DNA of 64,000 nucleotides, from NCBI GenBank assembly GCA_009617715.1, contig VTFK01000028.1:868001-932000 (forward strand), read 5' to 3'. Both the position numbers and the translations under genes were made by a program. A model generated the notes under the pieces. That model was not told the origin of the DNA and ran no database searches. It worked only from the letters and a program-made list of their open reading frames with translations. This document shows positions 26,635 through 40,900 of the stretch, in pieces. Numbering within the stretch: the first letter of the stretch is position 1; each line of letters opens with the position of its first letter. The DNA comes from Plectrocnemia conspersa. Lineage: Eukaryota; Arthropoda; Insecta; Trichoptera; Polycentropodidae.

Positions 26635-28104
26635 ATGCAAATTTATGTCACTTTGTTGATTGCACTCGTCTGTCAAGTTAGTACGAAAATTTTACGTAAG
26701 TATAACGATTTATATAATATTTTAAAGTATTTAGATCAAGAATTTATAAATATTTAATAACTATATTATATTGTTTACTAAATTAAAAACACATACATAT
26801 ATATGTAAATACGTGAAAATAATTTATGTAAAAAAACTGTCATTTTTTATATTTTTGGAAAAATAAAAAAAATGGTAACATATAAATTAAATTTGTTATT
26901 AAACATTAAGCATCAATAAATATTCAGAGACTTCTTAAATACAATTTAATTTAATTATTGAATAATACTGGTTATAAAGTATTAAATATAAATAAAAGCT
27001 TTAAACAATTTTAAGATGTTTTATAGCTATAAAAAAATATTTTTTTATCCTATTATATATTTTCTTGTCCTATTTTACTGATATTTAAAACTTACATAGT
27101 TATATTGTATTATTCTAGATTAATTTTATATTTAACATCTAATCATATTATTAAAAATAAAATATTATAATTAATTTAAAATTACAGCTGATTACATACC
27201 ACAATGTAAAAGGAAAGATCCAGATTTGGCAAAATGTATTCTTCAAGGAGTCGACAAGGTCAAACCGTATCTAATGAATGGCATACCTGAATTAAAGGTT
27301 CCTTCCTATGAACCTTTAAACATTCCTAATTTGACTGTCGATAGAAAAATGGATGCTATTACTGTAAAAGCGTCATTAAACAATATGAAAACTCATGGAG
27401 CTAGTGCCTTTAAAGTCAAGAATTTAAAGTATGTACTTTATTTTTATAAATTAATCCAAGTTCATGTATAAATTAATTAAAATTATTATAGAGTAGACTT
27501 GAATAAGTTAACAGCTGAATTGACAGTATCTCTACCAGTCGTCCAAACATCGACAGATTATGACATATCAGGAAGATTGCTAGCGATACCTTTAGCAGGA
27601 AAAGGATTCATGGAAGGAAATTTCAGTGAGTATGTATTATATAATATTTATAAAAGCAATATTCATGAAGCGTGATTCCCTATTGCGTAATAATGACGAT
27701 AATAAATCGGTCTTTAAACATAGATTATTATTTCTTCAGCCGATATAACAGCAATATCTAAGGGATCGGGAAAGATAATTACGAAGAAAGGTAAAGAGTA
27801 TTTGCAGTTAGAAAATTTTACATCTAAACTGAAGATCGGAAACGGAAAAGTCAGGTTTATCGATAAAGATGGCACTACTGCTTTGATTGGTATGTAATTA
27901 TTGCTATGATTTTTTGTTGATATGTTGCTAAAATTAATTTTAATTTTAGCTGAAACTGCTGCAGCTTTCTTCAACGCAAATCCTCGCCTAGTGTTGGATA
28001 TTATTAATCCAATTATAGAAGATAGTGCAGATGCCATTTTATCAGCCATTATAAAAAGAATTTTGGGCTCAGCGCCACTCGCAGAATTTTTACCTGATGA
28101 ATAA
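26635..28104 (+). CDS. JHBP/takeout-family secreted protein
   Basis: Five exons: 26635-26695, 27188-27428, 27492-27625, 27740-27889 and 27950-28104 (TAA). They give 246 residues. A hydrophobic signal peptide (about 1-17) is followed by PDYIPQCKRKDPDLAKC, the family's cysteine pair, then GIPELKVPSYEPL and a GNF segment before the last-but-one intron. The takeout-type LFNGD..LG motif is degenerate here (RFIDKDGTTALI). The expected role is extracellular binding of a small hydrophobic ligand; the ligand cannot be read from sequence. All intron phases agree. The second exon (241 nt) covers what is two exons in the first and fourth genes. The ATG is the only one in frame that gives a signal peptide. 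Confidence 0.92.
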
Positions 28105-28163
28105 TATGTAATGTTTAAGAAATATTAGAGATTACTTTTGATATATATTTTTGATTTTATAGA

Positions 28164-28169
28164 AATAAA
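28164..28169 (+). terminator. Poly(A) signal, second JHBP gene
   Basis: AATAAA occurs 60 nt after the TAA stop. Confidence 0.6.
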
Positions 28170-28657
28170 ATTTCTGAAGAAGCTTTATATAATTATAATT
28201 ATACAGAAATATGCCACCTCCGTAAGTTATTAACATTATGCAAATTTTTTTATTTAGTATGTGCTTGTAATGTAATTATTTGAGTGTAAAATATTTTTTT
28301 ATGTATTATATATTATAAATATTATAATAAAATCAATTTATTTTATTCACTATAATAATAAATACAATATATACCTAGAAGTATGTATATTAATTTCTAT
28401 TGTTATTATATTTTTTATTATTTAACACATATAGATTATTTAACTATAAATTATCTAAATATTTATTTTAATATATAAATATAATACGATGTTAGTATAA
28501 TTTATATTTTAATCTACTTTGATTGATTTATTTTAACATGTGCACTGATTATTCAGTGTCAACGTTAATGGTACAGAAAAATGACAATAATTCCCCCCAT
28601 ATGGTACATCGTCCTCAGTGCGATCCAATGATGGTTAACTAGTTTTCTCGTATTGTA

Positions 28658-28664
28658 TATAAAT
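28658..28664 (+). promoter_or_regulatory. TATA box, third JHBP gene
   Basis: TATAAAT lies 75 bp upstream of the ATG at 28733, placing transcription start near 28688 and giving a short leader. Confidence 0.55.
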
Positions 28665-28732
28665 ACGAACGATCATATCTCAAGACATCATAGATACTTT
28701 AATCTAATAGAAGTTAAATACAAAAAATAAAA

Positions 28733-29756
28733 ATGCTGCTAGCTGCAATTAAATTCTTGTTAATAGTCACAATCACAGTTTCTTGTGATACTACCACTGA
28801 AGATACAAACACTGATTATGGTAAGCTTCATTATTTTAATAATTATAATATAATAATATATATTTAATTTATATATTTTTTCTATAGTTTATCTACCATT
28901 CTGTAAAAAAAGCGATCCTGACGTCAACAAATGCATCATCGAAGGCTTTGAAATGGTCAGAGAAAATTTGACTAAAGGAATTCCAGAATTGAAAATACCA
29001 TCGATCGATCCTTGGTTCATTCCTGTTTTGAAGTTAGAACAGACTAAAGAAAAATCGACTTTTAAAGCTGTGTTAATGGATGTCAAACTGTATGGTCTTG
29101 GACAATACAATATATCTGAATTCATGTAAGTTAAAAAGCATTTTAATTTTTTAATCAGATCAATTTGCATTAAATATTTTTATAGGATTAATTTCGATGA
29201 CTATACAACCACGGGAACCATAAATATACCTCATCTGTATTTAGACGCTGAATATATGCTTTTGGGAAATTTTCAAAATATGCCAGTTGAGAGCAGTGGA
29301 CGTATAATGGCCAATTTCAGTAATTATTGTATTTTAAATTATTTTATTTTAATTAAAAATTATTTTAATAAATTTATTTTGTATCAATTTAGCTGATAAT
29401 ATTATTAAATTTAACACTCACGGAGGAGTGGTGAAAAAATCAAGTGGATTACATTACATGTTAAATGGTCTTAACGTAGATCTTGATATTGATTCAATAG
29501 AAACTAAACTAGAGGATTTATACAGTAGTAGTGATGTCAAAGGTGAGTAAAACAACAATTTAATATTGCAAAATAGTATAATAATAATAATAAAATATTT
29601 TTAGGGCAAATCTTCGAGCATTTAGTCAACATGCATTCCAAAGAAATATTACCAGAAATTAAAACAAGTATTGAAACAGTAACTTCGATGTTAATAGACG
29701 AAATTGCTGGAAAATTCTTCATGAATATACCACTCGAAAAATTATTTGCTGATTAA
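28733..29756 (+). CDS. JHBP/takeout-family secreted protein
   Basis: Five exons: 28733-28820, 28888-29125, 29186-29319, 29393-29542 and 29605-29756 (TAA). They give 253 residues. The signal peptide ends near residue 18 (VSC-D) and is followed by a short Thr/Asp-rich stretch, then CKKSDPDVNKC and GIPELKIPSIDPW. The internal exons of 134 and 150 nt and the last of 152 nt match those of neighbouring paralogues exactly. The takeout motif region is diverged (EDLYSSSDV). A ligand carrier or chemosensory role is inferred from the family. The introns are all short (60-73 nt), so this is the most compact member of the cluster. Confidence 0.92.
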
Positions 29757-30032
29757 TTGTATTGTGTATTTTATCGATAAGCAATAAACATTTTGTTGAA
29801 TTAAGCAATGTTTTATTAGAGCACGTATTTTGCATGACTAATGAAATAGTTATTGTTTTGATTTGAGTCATAAGGGAAAAATATAACAATGTCACGTTTT
29901 AGCAGTTTTAGCATGTTGAAATTTAGTTCGAAGAACTATTGTTTAGTATTTAATACGTAAGAAATATAAAAATAAATCGCAGGTGGATCATTGCAGTTTC
30001 ATTCTTCGGACGTTTAATACGTTAAAGAAAAA
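29757..30032. promoter_or_regulatory. Intergenic spacer with promoter of the fourth JHBP gene
   Basis: AATAAA at 29783-29788 fits the end of the third gene. TATAAAAA at 29965-29972 is followed, 25-30 bp on, by initiator-like TCATT/CAGTT (29988-29998). The ATG follows at 30033. Spacing suits a standard TATA promoter. Confidence 0.6.
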
Positions 30033-31582
30033 ATGGCTCTGCTTAAAATATTTGTACTGAGCTTCTCCTTTTTCGTGTCATTAGCTACTGCTTCGTGGAA
30101 TTTACGTAAGTCTAATCTATTATTTAAATTAAATATTTGGCAAATGCTTATTATAATTAATGATTTCATGGTTAAAAGAGTATTACAAGTTATTATAGAC
30201 ATTTTTAATAAAGGTTTGATAGTCTTAGTTTTGATCAAACTAAGATTACGTTTGATACAAAAATTTATCAATCAAGCTACTCCATATTTGGGATTAGTTC
30301 TTCTTGTAGTAAGTCATCTTTGTTTAAAAAAACTCGAAGAGATTATATATGGTCTATTTCATTTTTAATACATAGTTGTCTAAACAATCTACCATTGAGA
30401 TTATGGCTTCTAATTTTGTATTAAAATTAATGATGCAGGTGATTTATGTTTTTAATGAAATGGAATATTTTTGGTTTTTTTTTCATTTTTTTATTGCACA
30501 CTCTTGTTCCTTAACTATATCTTTACTATTAGCTTCAGTTGCCTCCAGACGTATCTAATCTTTAGAAATACATATCATGTATCATATACACATTGTGAGT
30601 AAGCTGTATATAAAATAAAACTAATTTTTATTTTTACTACTTATTTTCAGCTGATTATATCATGCCTTGTAATCGTAGCGATATTGAATTCAACGAATGC
30701 TTAATAGATTCCATTGAAAGTCTTAAACCATATCTTTCCAAAGGTAATGTAATTTTAATAAATTATCAAAATATCAAAACTTAACACATAAATTATTTTA
30801 GGTATACCTGAACTAAACATTCCAAAATGTGAACCGTTCCTGTTGCCAAAAATCGATACCCATGGCGATATGTCAAAATCTTCTATGTGCAATGCATTCT
30901 CCAACATTTACATTTGGGGACTTACTAATTTCACCGTAAAGAGCGTTTCGTAAGTATTTTGTTAATAATATTTATGTATAGCGAAAATTTAATCACATTA
31001 TTTAATTCAGATATGATGAAAAAGAAGATGACATACACCTTAAGATGAAATTTCCTAATCTGTTCTTAAAGATGGAATATTTATTAGATCATTTCGTATT
31101 CATTATACCATTGAAAGGACAAGGAGAATGCGGAGGAAACTATTGTAAGTAAGAACTTATATATAAATATTTTTTATATATTATCAATAATTATTAAATT
31201 AAATTATAGCTAACATAAACCTTGACGTAAATATTGACATGAAAAAAATTTACGTTGAAGATAAAGATTATTTGTACTGCCAAGATGCGATCGTCGATTT
31301 TGATGTCGGTGAAGCTCGTGTCAATATTGATAATAAAGCTGGAAATATCAATGTATTGGGTATGTTTTATTTTATTAATTATTGAATATAAGTTATATGT
31401 TTTTTTATTTATTAAAAATATTTTTTTTAGGAGTATCATTAAATGATATTATTAACGAGAAATGGCAAGATATTGAAGCTGAAATGCGACCCATCATAAG
31501 TTTAGTAATATCTCGTCTCATAAGAGCTTACGTCAACAGCTTCTTCAAAATAATTCCATTGGATGTATTGATGCCGGAATAA
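30033..31582 (+). CDS. JHBP/takeout-family secreted protein with extra cysteines
   Basis: Six exons: 30033-30105, 30651-30743, 30802-30949, 31011-31144, 31210-31359 and 31431-31582 (TAA). They give 249 residues. A clear signal peptide (about 1-20, ending LATA-S) precedes PDYIMPCNRSDIEFNEC, with the usual cysteine pair, and GIPELNIP. Unlike the other four members it has four further cysteines (in PKCEPF, SMCNAF, GECGGN and LYCQDA). This hints at two extra disulphides, a point inferred from cysteine number only. An intron separates YLSK from GIPEL, as in the first gene but in a different phase. Ligand unknown. Open frames in the first intron (30120-30560) do not resemble family exons and are treated as chance. 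Confidence 0.91.
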
Positions 31583-31936
31583 AAAAAATGTGTAATTAAA
31601 TATTTTATTACATAAAAAATAACAATAAAAATCAATAATATTTTTGTTTAAAACTAAGAGATTGTACTATCAATCGATCGAGAAAAATGTCATGATTTAT
31701 ATAATATGTATTGTGAAACTAAATTATATTTATTTTTCAATAAATGTCAATACTAAGTAGCTTATCACAGCGTTATTCTTATTTTTAATTCTATTTTATA
31801 TTAAATTATACTAAAAATGTAAATCATAATATAATATTAAACATTGGTTCGAGTTTTTGCTAAATCTAATTATTTTAAATACATGTTTCGCCAATAGGTA
31901 AAAAAGTATTATTATTAAAATTCATTGTAATTATAA

Positions 31937-34900
31937 TCAAGGCTTCAACCAGCTATCGATTGGAATTTTTGTAAAAGCTCCATTCAAAAAACCCTTGAAG
32001 TGTTTGGCGATACTCGTGGAAGCAGCTGGTTTCATCTCGTCAATGATTTCGTTTGCATTGGTGTTGAGGAACTGGTTCATAGCCTCTCCTATGAAGTCAA
32101 ACAAAAATTTAGCATAATCAAGACGAAACTCACTTCAATTGGTGATGAAAAACAGACATACCGATAATGTTTCCGTGATTGATGATATCGCGGACCTTGA
32201 ACCTAGACTTTTGAAGTTTAAAGTCAACCAACATTTTTTCGATTATCATGTAATTTATGCCGTCTCTAGTTATTTCTTTGCCATATATCCTACCAATGGC
32301 GGTAACGTCACCTAAGATGAGTTTAAAATAAATGTTATAGATTTAAATAAAATTATATAAATATAATAAATAGCACAAAAATAAGGGTAATAAAATATTA
32401 GTAGATATAAAAAGGTAAAATATAAGTTTTAAAATTATTTTTAATTTATTGCGATTTTAATTTTATTTTAAAATTTTTATTTTTCGGATCAATAATATAC
32501 TTTGATAAGTAGGTATTTTTAGTAATCAATAAATAATTAAACATTGTACATATTTTCAATTTTTTTAATAAGATTTCTTTATATTCTTGGAAAATATTAA
32601 TGTGTAATATTAAACTCTTTTTTAAGCTGAAAATTACTTTCTAATTATGTATCTAAAAGTTGACAACTATATATGTATAAAATTATGTATAAAAAGTATT
32701 TGCTGGAAAAGATAAATATAGAAAAAACCATACATAATGCTATTTTTATAAGTTTTTTATCATAATAAATTTTAAAAAAAATATTAGCGACTACTTTACC
32801 TACTTTTTTTAAATTTTAAAAATCGAACGTTAATATATAATTAAAATTAAAATTAAAATATTACTAAAATTTTAAAGACTAAGAGATCGACATTTATCAT
32901 AAGATAGGAGCAATCTTTTTTTAGCATATCTTGTGTCACATTCTTAATCAGTAAATACAATAGTTGCACTTACCAAAAGCAGCCCAAAAATCTCCCTTAG
33001 ATCTGACCGGAAACAGTAAAACGTTTCCTATAACTTCGTACTTTCCATTAATTTCCACCCTGGGCAGCGTGATTCCAATATCGATTCGCAACTTTGAAAT
33101 GTCGGCTCTGAAGAATGTCAGTTATTAATTTTTGCCACTATAATAATTTGCCATAACCACACGCAATATCACCTGACTTTCGTGATGGTATAATTGCTGG
33201 CACCGACTGCTGTCATATTAGTAAACGATGCTTTCACTCTCACAGCTCCGTTACCATTTTCCATACCCATGAACGGTATGAACATCGGATCTATGGTAGG
33301 CACGTCCAAATCCTTCAGTCCTCCGACCAAATACGGCCTTAGATGCTGGAAGGAGTTTTTGATGCAGGAATTTATGTCTGGATCTGATCTGCTGCATGGC
33401 AGGATGTATTCAGCTGAAATATAAAATTTAATTTTTCAGTTAAAGATATACTTTTTATTTAAGAATGTTTTCGATTAAATTTTCAACAGGTAATAAAATT
33501 GTTTTTTAGTTAATAATCATTAATTAACTATCATAAAATATATTACACGACATGTTATTGTGATAAAATATACAGCCGTATACTACTATTATATTATATA
33601 ACTCAATTATTTGTTATCAACTTACGGGTTACGTATAGTGGGTGCGTATTTTTTTATATGTAAGTTTGTATACTAATTACATCATACTTCAAATAACGAT
33701 ATTTATATTGTATAAAAATTTATTACAATATATTGTTCAAGAATATGTAAGAAAAGATCTATGACAATTTTAATATATAAAAAAATATATAGATATAATT
33801 ATTTTAATACTTAAAACAGATTTTAAAAATTGCAAATTAAGTCTTTAAAGGCTATTTACAAAATTAATTTTAATCTATTATAATCACATTAAGAAAATGC
33901 AATTTTAAAATGTCGTCGAAACTATAAGACAACATATGTAGACAATATATGTTTATATGTATAAATGACCTTGACACTGACCTTGACATATTTGATATCA
34001 ATAATAAAGTACTATAACTTTGTTATTCTTCCTTAAAAATATTTATTATTTAGTTTTAAATCTCATTTAAAAAAAATATTTTTTTTTATTTAAAATTGAA
34101 TCAATTGTATTGATTTGATACCATGTATTTATTAATTAATTGTATTTTATTTTTTTATACTTTTCAGTTTGAAACCTTGATTTTAATACATTTTAATTAT
34201 CATTAATAGATAAGTACATTGCACTGGATATTTATATTTTATTTATGATAGCGACTTGGGTTAGAAATGTTATCACATCATATGGACTTGTCATCTTGGT
34301 CGAGTTAACGGAGAAACAGCAGAGCAAATCATAACATAAGAGACACAGATAACCTTATCTATCATCAGAATACGTTTCAGCTTAATTTATTCATAGCGTA
34401 ACTATAAAATCGTTAACGGGCAACCCATCTTTTCCGTTAATAGTTTCATAGGAACACATAAATTTAAAATAATTTAAAAAATTACAATATTCTACTACTC
34501 TAAATATGTCCAAGTGTTCCTTCTATAAATCACCGAAATTATCGCTCATATGACATTAGCCCAAACATGACATGACCCTCATTGGTCGAGCGTGTCAATA
34601 AAAAACTGATAAACAAACGTGTCGGAAGTCTTGATCTCTCCAAGGATGTGCAAGAGAATAAAAAAATACATAATACGAAAGAAGTGACGAAAAACGAAAT
34701 TTCCAAGAAAATTTGCAAATATTTGACTGGACTCGTTTCGGATCGCTTTTGCTGACGATGTAGCAACGCGTCGGAGAAAGACAAGAATGTTACATAAGTT
34801 GCGACCCACTTCCTGTGCGACTTTATAGAACTGGTATCGCTGAGAAGTGTTAAGGTCTTCCATTGGAGGTCCAGCGGCTGTGAAACTTTAGAAATTCCAT

Positions 34901-37900
34901 AGAAAATTTATTTTAATGCAATATGTGTGGTTGTTAATAATAATCTAATGTGAAATTCAGCAGAAAACTATATTATCTGTAATTTAAAATACTTTTTTTA
35001 AAGATTCATTATTAAGTGAAATATATAAGTATTTTTTTTACTTACTTATTTACATATAGTGCATTTTTAAATAAACACATGTTACATATTAAAATTTGTT
35101 TAATCGTGTAATTTTTTTTATCATAATTTACCTTTTATATTTAAACATAAAACGCATTCTATCCAAATTATTTGTATGTAACGAAATATTTAATAACGCG
35201 TAATTTGTATTAATTAGGAACTATTGTATTTTATTTTATTAAAAAAAAGATTAAATCTATTTATTTTTTACTGCTAGATTTAATAAAAAAAATATAAAGA
35301 TGTAATATGACATTAGAAGCAAAATATTTTAAAAATTGTAAATTAAAATACATGTAAGATTTATATAAATTAGTAACTATAATATTTAATTTATGTAAGG
35401 ACTAAAAGTAAATTAGTATGCTTGTAATTGTTTATTTTTTTTAATTATATGCAAAATTTTTTTACAAAAATACAGTTTGGCATTTATAGCTAAACATTTC
35501 ATAAAGCGAAAAAAACATATTTAAAAATCAATAATTAAAAACCTTAGCTGTAAATGCATTAAAAATGTACTATGTATTATTTTATGACAAAATTTAAATT
35601 ATAATTAGTATTATAAAAAAATATTTGGGTATTTTAAACCAAGTGTATTATAAAAAAATATTTGGGTATTTTAAACCAAATTTAAAATATCAGCCTTTTT
35701 AAAATGAAATCAATACATATTATTGTATGTTGATATAAATAATATTTTTCGTGGCTTAAACTATATTTTAAATTAAGATCATTGATATTACTGTGGTGTT
35801 ATATAATGACATATATATATTTGTAATTTATATTGTATATAATATATTAGGCTGAAAAAACGCATAAAAACTTATTATAGTTTTTATTTCATTATTTTAT
35901 AACTCCTAAGACTCGTTTTTTAATAAAAAAAAAATAATTAAAAAAAAATTTTAAATGCAAATTAAGCTTTTAAACACTTTTTGCATACGATATATTTTAG
36001 TAAGAATTCATTTTGCAAAGTTATGATACTTTTAATTCTTACATTGGCCACCATTTTGTAAAAAAAAATATATTTTTTATACAGAACATATAGGGGTGCT
36101 CGGTAGTTCTATACGATACTAAAAATGTAATTTTTAATCTTTAAAACCAAGCAGTTAAGAGCGTTAACTCTTCTGAAAGTCTCAAAATGGCTCGTATGGG
36201 GTCCGATCGAACTGATACATCGCTTGTTTTGAAGCAAAAAACTATTTTTTTTATATTTTATTTGGATGAATTTTAGGCTTTTAAACGTTTTATATTTAGC
36301 GATTTTTTCGTTAAAATTTAAACCTACTGAGTTACGAGTGTTTAAGTTTTTATACTTGTCGCCATTTTGCAAAAAAAAATTGACAAAATGGATTTTGCTA
36401 ACAAACATACACAGGATGCTTAAGAATTCTATACTGTCACAAAAATTGAAATTTAAATATGTATAAATAAGATCACACTGACCTTAACTATATTGAAAAT
36501 CTTATGAGCGTATGTATGGTGGGTCGATCGACTCATCACACTAAACGTGTTTTGAAAAAAAAATACTTTTATTTTTTAATTTTTAATTTTTTTAAACAGT
36601 ATCATAAGTATATTCGAAAGCTGTATTTTGTATCAAAAATTCAAGTCTATATTTTTAAAAGGAAGCAAATACTAGCGTTAACTGTATGCCAAGCCGCATA
36701 AAAGCTCGTATGGGGGCCCGGTCAATTTACCATAAGACTCGTTTTTTATTAAAAAAAAATTTTAAATGCAAATTAAGTTTTTAAACACTTTTGCATACGA
36801 CATTATTAAATACTTAGTTTAATTTTGGCTTTAAGTTACAAATAATAATAAACATCAATATTTATAAACTACCTAATATATATAATATTAAAACAGAGTT
36901 ACATAATTTCTAAAAAATATTATTAGAATAGTAAAATACAACTTTATTTTAAAAGAAAAATTAATATTGTTTAATATAAAAATACCCAAAAATAAAAATC
37001 ATATAATAGCCCTACTTCGTATCCACCTTATAATTTATATTAAATAGTTTGTTTTTGCCATATTTTTATCATTTTATTTTTAGACATTCGCATGGTCAAT
37101 TTATATTTAATGTGTGCTTTTTATCTGAATTTAGGTTTATCTCATATACATTTAATAGTATATGTAAATTATTATTATTTAAATTAATAAAAAACATGAA
37201 ATATAATGTTTGATAATTAAACGCTAAAGATGCACAAGCGCTGACTTTTACTTTTGCAGATCAACCAAGTGTATCGCCTCAATAAGACGAAGTCAACAAA
37301 CCGACATTGCATAATACCGATGATGATGACCTCCTTTACCATTTCCTTCATATCTTCGCGTAATCGCACGTATCCTATAATTCGTATGTTTGCGGATTGC
37401 TCAACGTTTTTTTTTTCACCCACACTCTTTTTACTACATCTTTTATGCAAATGTCGCACGTGAAGAGTTATTCTACTTGTATACAAAAAATCAAAGCGTA
37501 CTGCAAGGCAGAGGTTCAAAGAACTCATGCTGCATGATCCACTATACAATTGCTCAAGTGTTATATAACTGAGTATAATGCATCTAATGGAGCTGTATGT
37601 ACTAAGATTATTCTTGAAGAGTTATGTAAAAAATGCATTTTTTATTTGACCTAAAATTACATGTTTTTAATTATTATAGTAATAAAATAAATTAAATTAA
37701 TTAATATAGTATAAAAAATATACACTTACATAAATTATATCATAATTCATAATATACAAAAAATATCTTTCAGGTTTCTATGACGCTAGTGCGTTGATAT
37801 TACTCGCTCCTATTTCATTATCTTTTTGTATAATATTATTTTAGATATTATATAATATACAAAATACTTGGATAGAAAGTAAAAAAAATATTTTTTTTAT

Positions 37901-40900
37901 AAAACAGTATTTAACTTATACTCAAAATTATAATAACCTTCACATATTCTTTACTTCAAGTAGAAACAGTTATAATTTAAAATAATATATTGAAAAAAAT
38001 ATAAACGATTTTGCTCTGAGCCTGTTTTCGTTATCGACGAACTTGACCTATGACTATTCAGGGTCGTTCAAACTATAGTTAAAGAATCATTTTTATAATA
38101 TTTCTATATAAAATATAATATGAAATTATATAATTTATTGCTTATCATTCTATCCTAATTTATTCACATTTACGTAGTCGAATATTAAATAATATACGAT
38201 CATAGTCATCGTTAAGAAATTTCAGCGTTTCTTAACATATTTCCGTACCAGCATTTTTGTACAAATTAAGCCACTGATTCCTATAACCAATGACGATGCT
38301 GAATTGCATAATTATGCCAATAAAATTCCGCTGAAGAAACAACGCATTTCTTCTTTCACAACCACAGATATTATATCACAGATTTTCCAGTCATGTAACT
38401 AGTGACATTTTCCTTGCGATATTTCCTTGGGAACGATGTAATAAACACACATTATGTGTACTCAGTTGCATTTATTAGCAACCTCTAGGTAATGCTTTCC
38501 AAGATTGCACATTTCTTCTTGCTGCAATATCAGATTGTAATCTAGAATTTTTGCTCGCTTTTTTTGTAATCGTTCAATGCTTCTAAGCGTTGCCAAACAG
38601 AAAATCCCTGATTACTCAAAAGTTACGGTCATTAACCGTGAACAACATTTAAATATACAAGATGAAAAGATTGGTCAGTTGAGTCATTGTATATTACGAT
38701 CACGTCCGTAAACACATGCATTGATGCAATGTAAAATGCGAGTATTTGAGATATAACCTTGACGGAAACAGCGGGTTTGGAAACACTGGACGGCTGCCCA
38801 TTTGGAAAGCGTCCAATTCGATGTCACGGACAATTACTGTTTGAAATTACTAAAACGCCAAAGGTTTGAATTGAAGTAAAAAGTAAAATGTATACATAGA
38901 CAGATAGTCTAATCATAGTTCAAAGATCTTCCCTTGGCCTGTTGTTGCAACATTGTTTTATAATTCCAAGAAAATCTAACTATCTATCTGACCTTAAAAA
39001 GCCTGTCAATCAAAAATTGGTATACGTGTTATTCTGAATTAACATAAAAATATTTGATATAGAATTCAATGCTTAACAGAATTTAATACAAGGAACGGAA
39101 GGATACTGTATAAAAAATCGTATTTTTTGCATAAAATATTTAGTATTTTGCTGTGTATCTAATTATTTTTTTTAGAAAAATATTTTACAAAATGAATATG
39201 ATTAATTCCATGTATTTTCTAAAACTTAATTTGATTAAAATATTATTGAGATGGACTTTGGTTTTGATTATTTGCACTGTAAAATCAATAAGGTTTAGTA
39301 TCCTTCAATATAGAAAAAAATAATATTAGTTTTAAAATAATACTATTATTTTTCAATTTATTGGAATAATTGCAGAGTAAACTAAATTAAATTTTAATAA
39401 ATTAATAGTGGTTTAAAAATAGTACTTATGGTTTTATTGTTGTTATAAAACATGCGATATATGGTTTTAACTAAAGTTATTTTTTAATAATGATTAAGAT
39501 AAACTTATCGTATTATATGATTATTTTTTTAGATTATTGAAATATAGATTTAATTAAATTTTATATATTTTTGGGTACAAAACTAATTGCAATTTCAAAA
39601 TCTCAATTATAGATTTATTGTTGAAGTTAATCAAATGATATTGTTTTTTATTAATTAGAATTAATATGCATTAGGTATTATAGTTGTAATAATTTTAAAA
39701 ATACGTATCTCATTTCTGAGTAAATTTAAATAAATTTTTTACAATATTTTTAAAATAATTGGTTTTTAGAGAATAGTTATAGGTTTATCGTTGAAATAAA
39801 TTATGTGCTATTTGGTTTTAACTATATGTATTTTTATTCAAGATTAAAACTAGATATTATTGCTATTTTTGCTATTGCTTTAACTTATATTTAATCGATT
39901 CTTATATTATTATTTTAATACAAAATTATTAAAGCATGTTGGCATATGATTAAATAGTTAAGTTAAATCTATGATATTGTGTTTTAACTTTAAGGTATTT
40001 TCGAATTACGACTATAATGAATTTGGTATTAATTTAATATATTTTTAAATTATTTTAATTTGCAACGTTATTAAAATTTAATTTATTAAATTTATATTAT
40101 ATTATTATCATTGCTCAACCTTCAAAAACAATTTAATTAATTCCATATTTTCTTAAATAAAATGTAAATAAAATTTAATGAAATTTTATTTTAACTTATT
40201 AGATATTTTATTGTAATTAAAATAAACTTGATTTACTGTATTAAATTAATAATTATTTTAAAATTATGCTAAAATAATACATAAGAGTAGTTTTGAAATC
40301 TCAGTAACAGTTAAGCTGATAAAGTAAATCATATGATTATATATATATTTTTTGTGTATTGAAATAATACAATTATTGTTTTCGACCATTGTGACGCATT
40401 GGGCTAACCTGTTAGGTTACGATGGTCTTAATTTAATTAAAATAAATAAATTATTTATAGAATTAGATTGTTTTAATTTTAAAATTATAGTTTTATCATA
40501 GAGGAAAATCCTATAATAAATTATGATTACTATAAAGATGGATTTGCTATTTTTATATTATTCATTTAATTGTTATAATTGATCCCAAATAATTTTATAT
40601 TTTTTGATGTAAAAAATTGACGCAAAAATCGTCATATTGTTATATTTTTAAAGATATTATTTACGTATAAATAATCATAAAGTTTTTTAATTAATGTAAT
40701 CAATTTAAAATCACAGCAAAAATACAATTTAGTTTAATAATTTTTAATGAAAACGTGAATAAAAATTATAATAGTTTCAGATATAATAGTATCATTGAGA
40801 TAAAATGTTTTAATTTTGGGTTATTTATGTAAATTATTATGAACTATATTAATATTTTTTTTTATATATTTCATATATAAAACAGTGTAAATTAAATTGA

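Larger units (their letters stand above)
28105..28732. other. Intergenic spacer, second to third JHBP genes
   Basis: It contains a probable poly(A) signal of the second gene (AATAAA, 28164-28169) and the TATA box of the third gene at 28658-28664. The rest is AT-rich and without a recognisable feature. Confidence 0.6.

Noticed and set aside
30014..30560. Frames in and around intron 1 of the fourth JHBP gene
   Set aside because: The 111-codon plus frame is exon 1 reading through its donor; the others are AT-rich chance frames. The correct continuation is at 30651.
36109..36701. Three frames of 65-99 codons
   Set aside because: They fall in the diverged tandem repeat and share its repeated blocks.
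37217..37549. 110-codon minus-strand frame
   Set aside because: No family resemblance, and competing frames on both strands.
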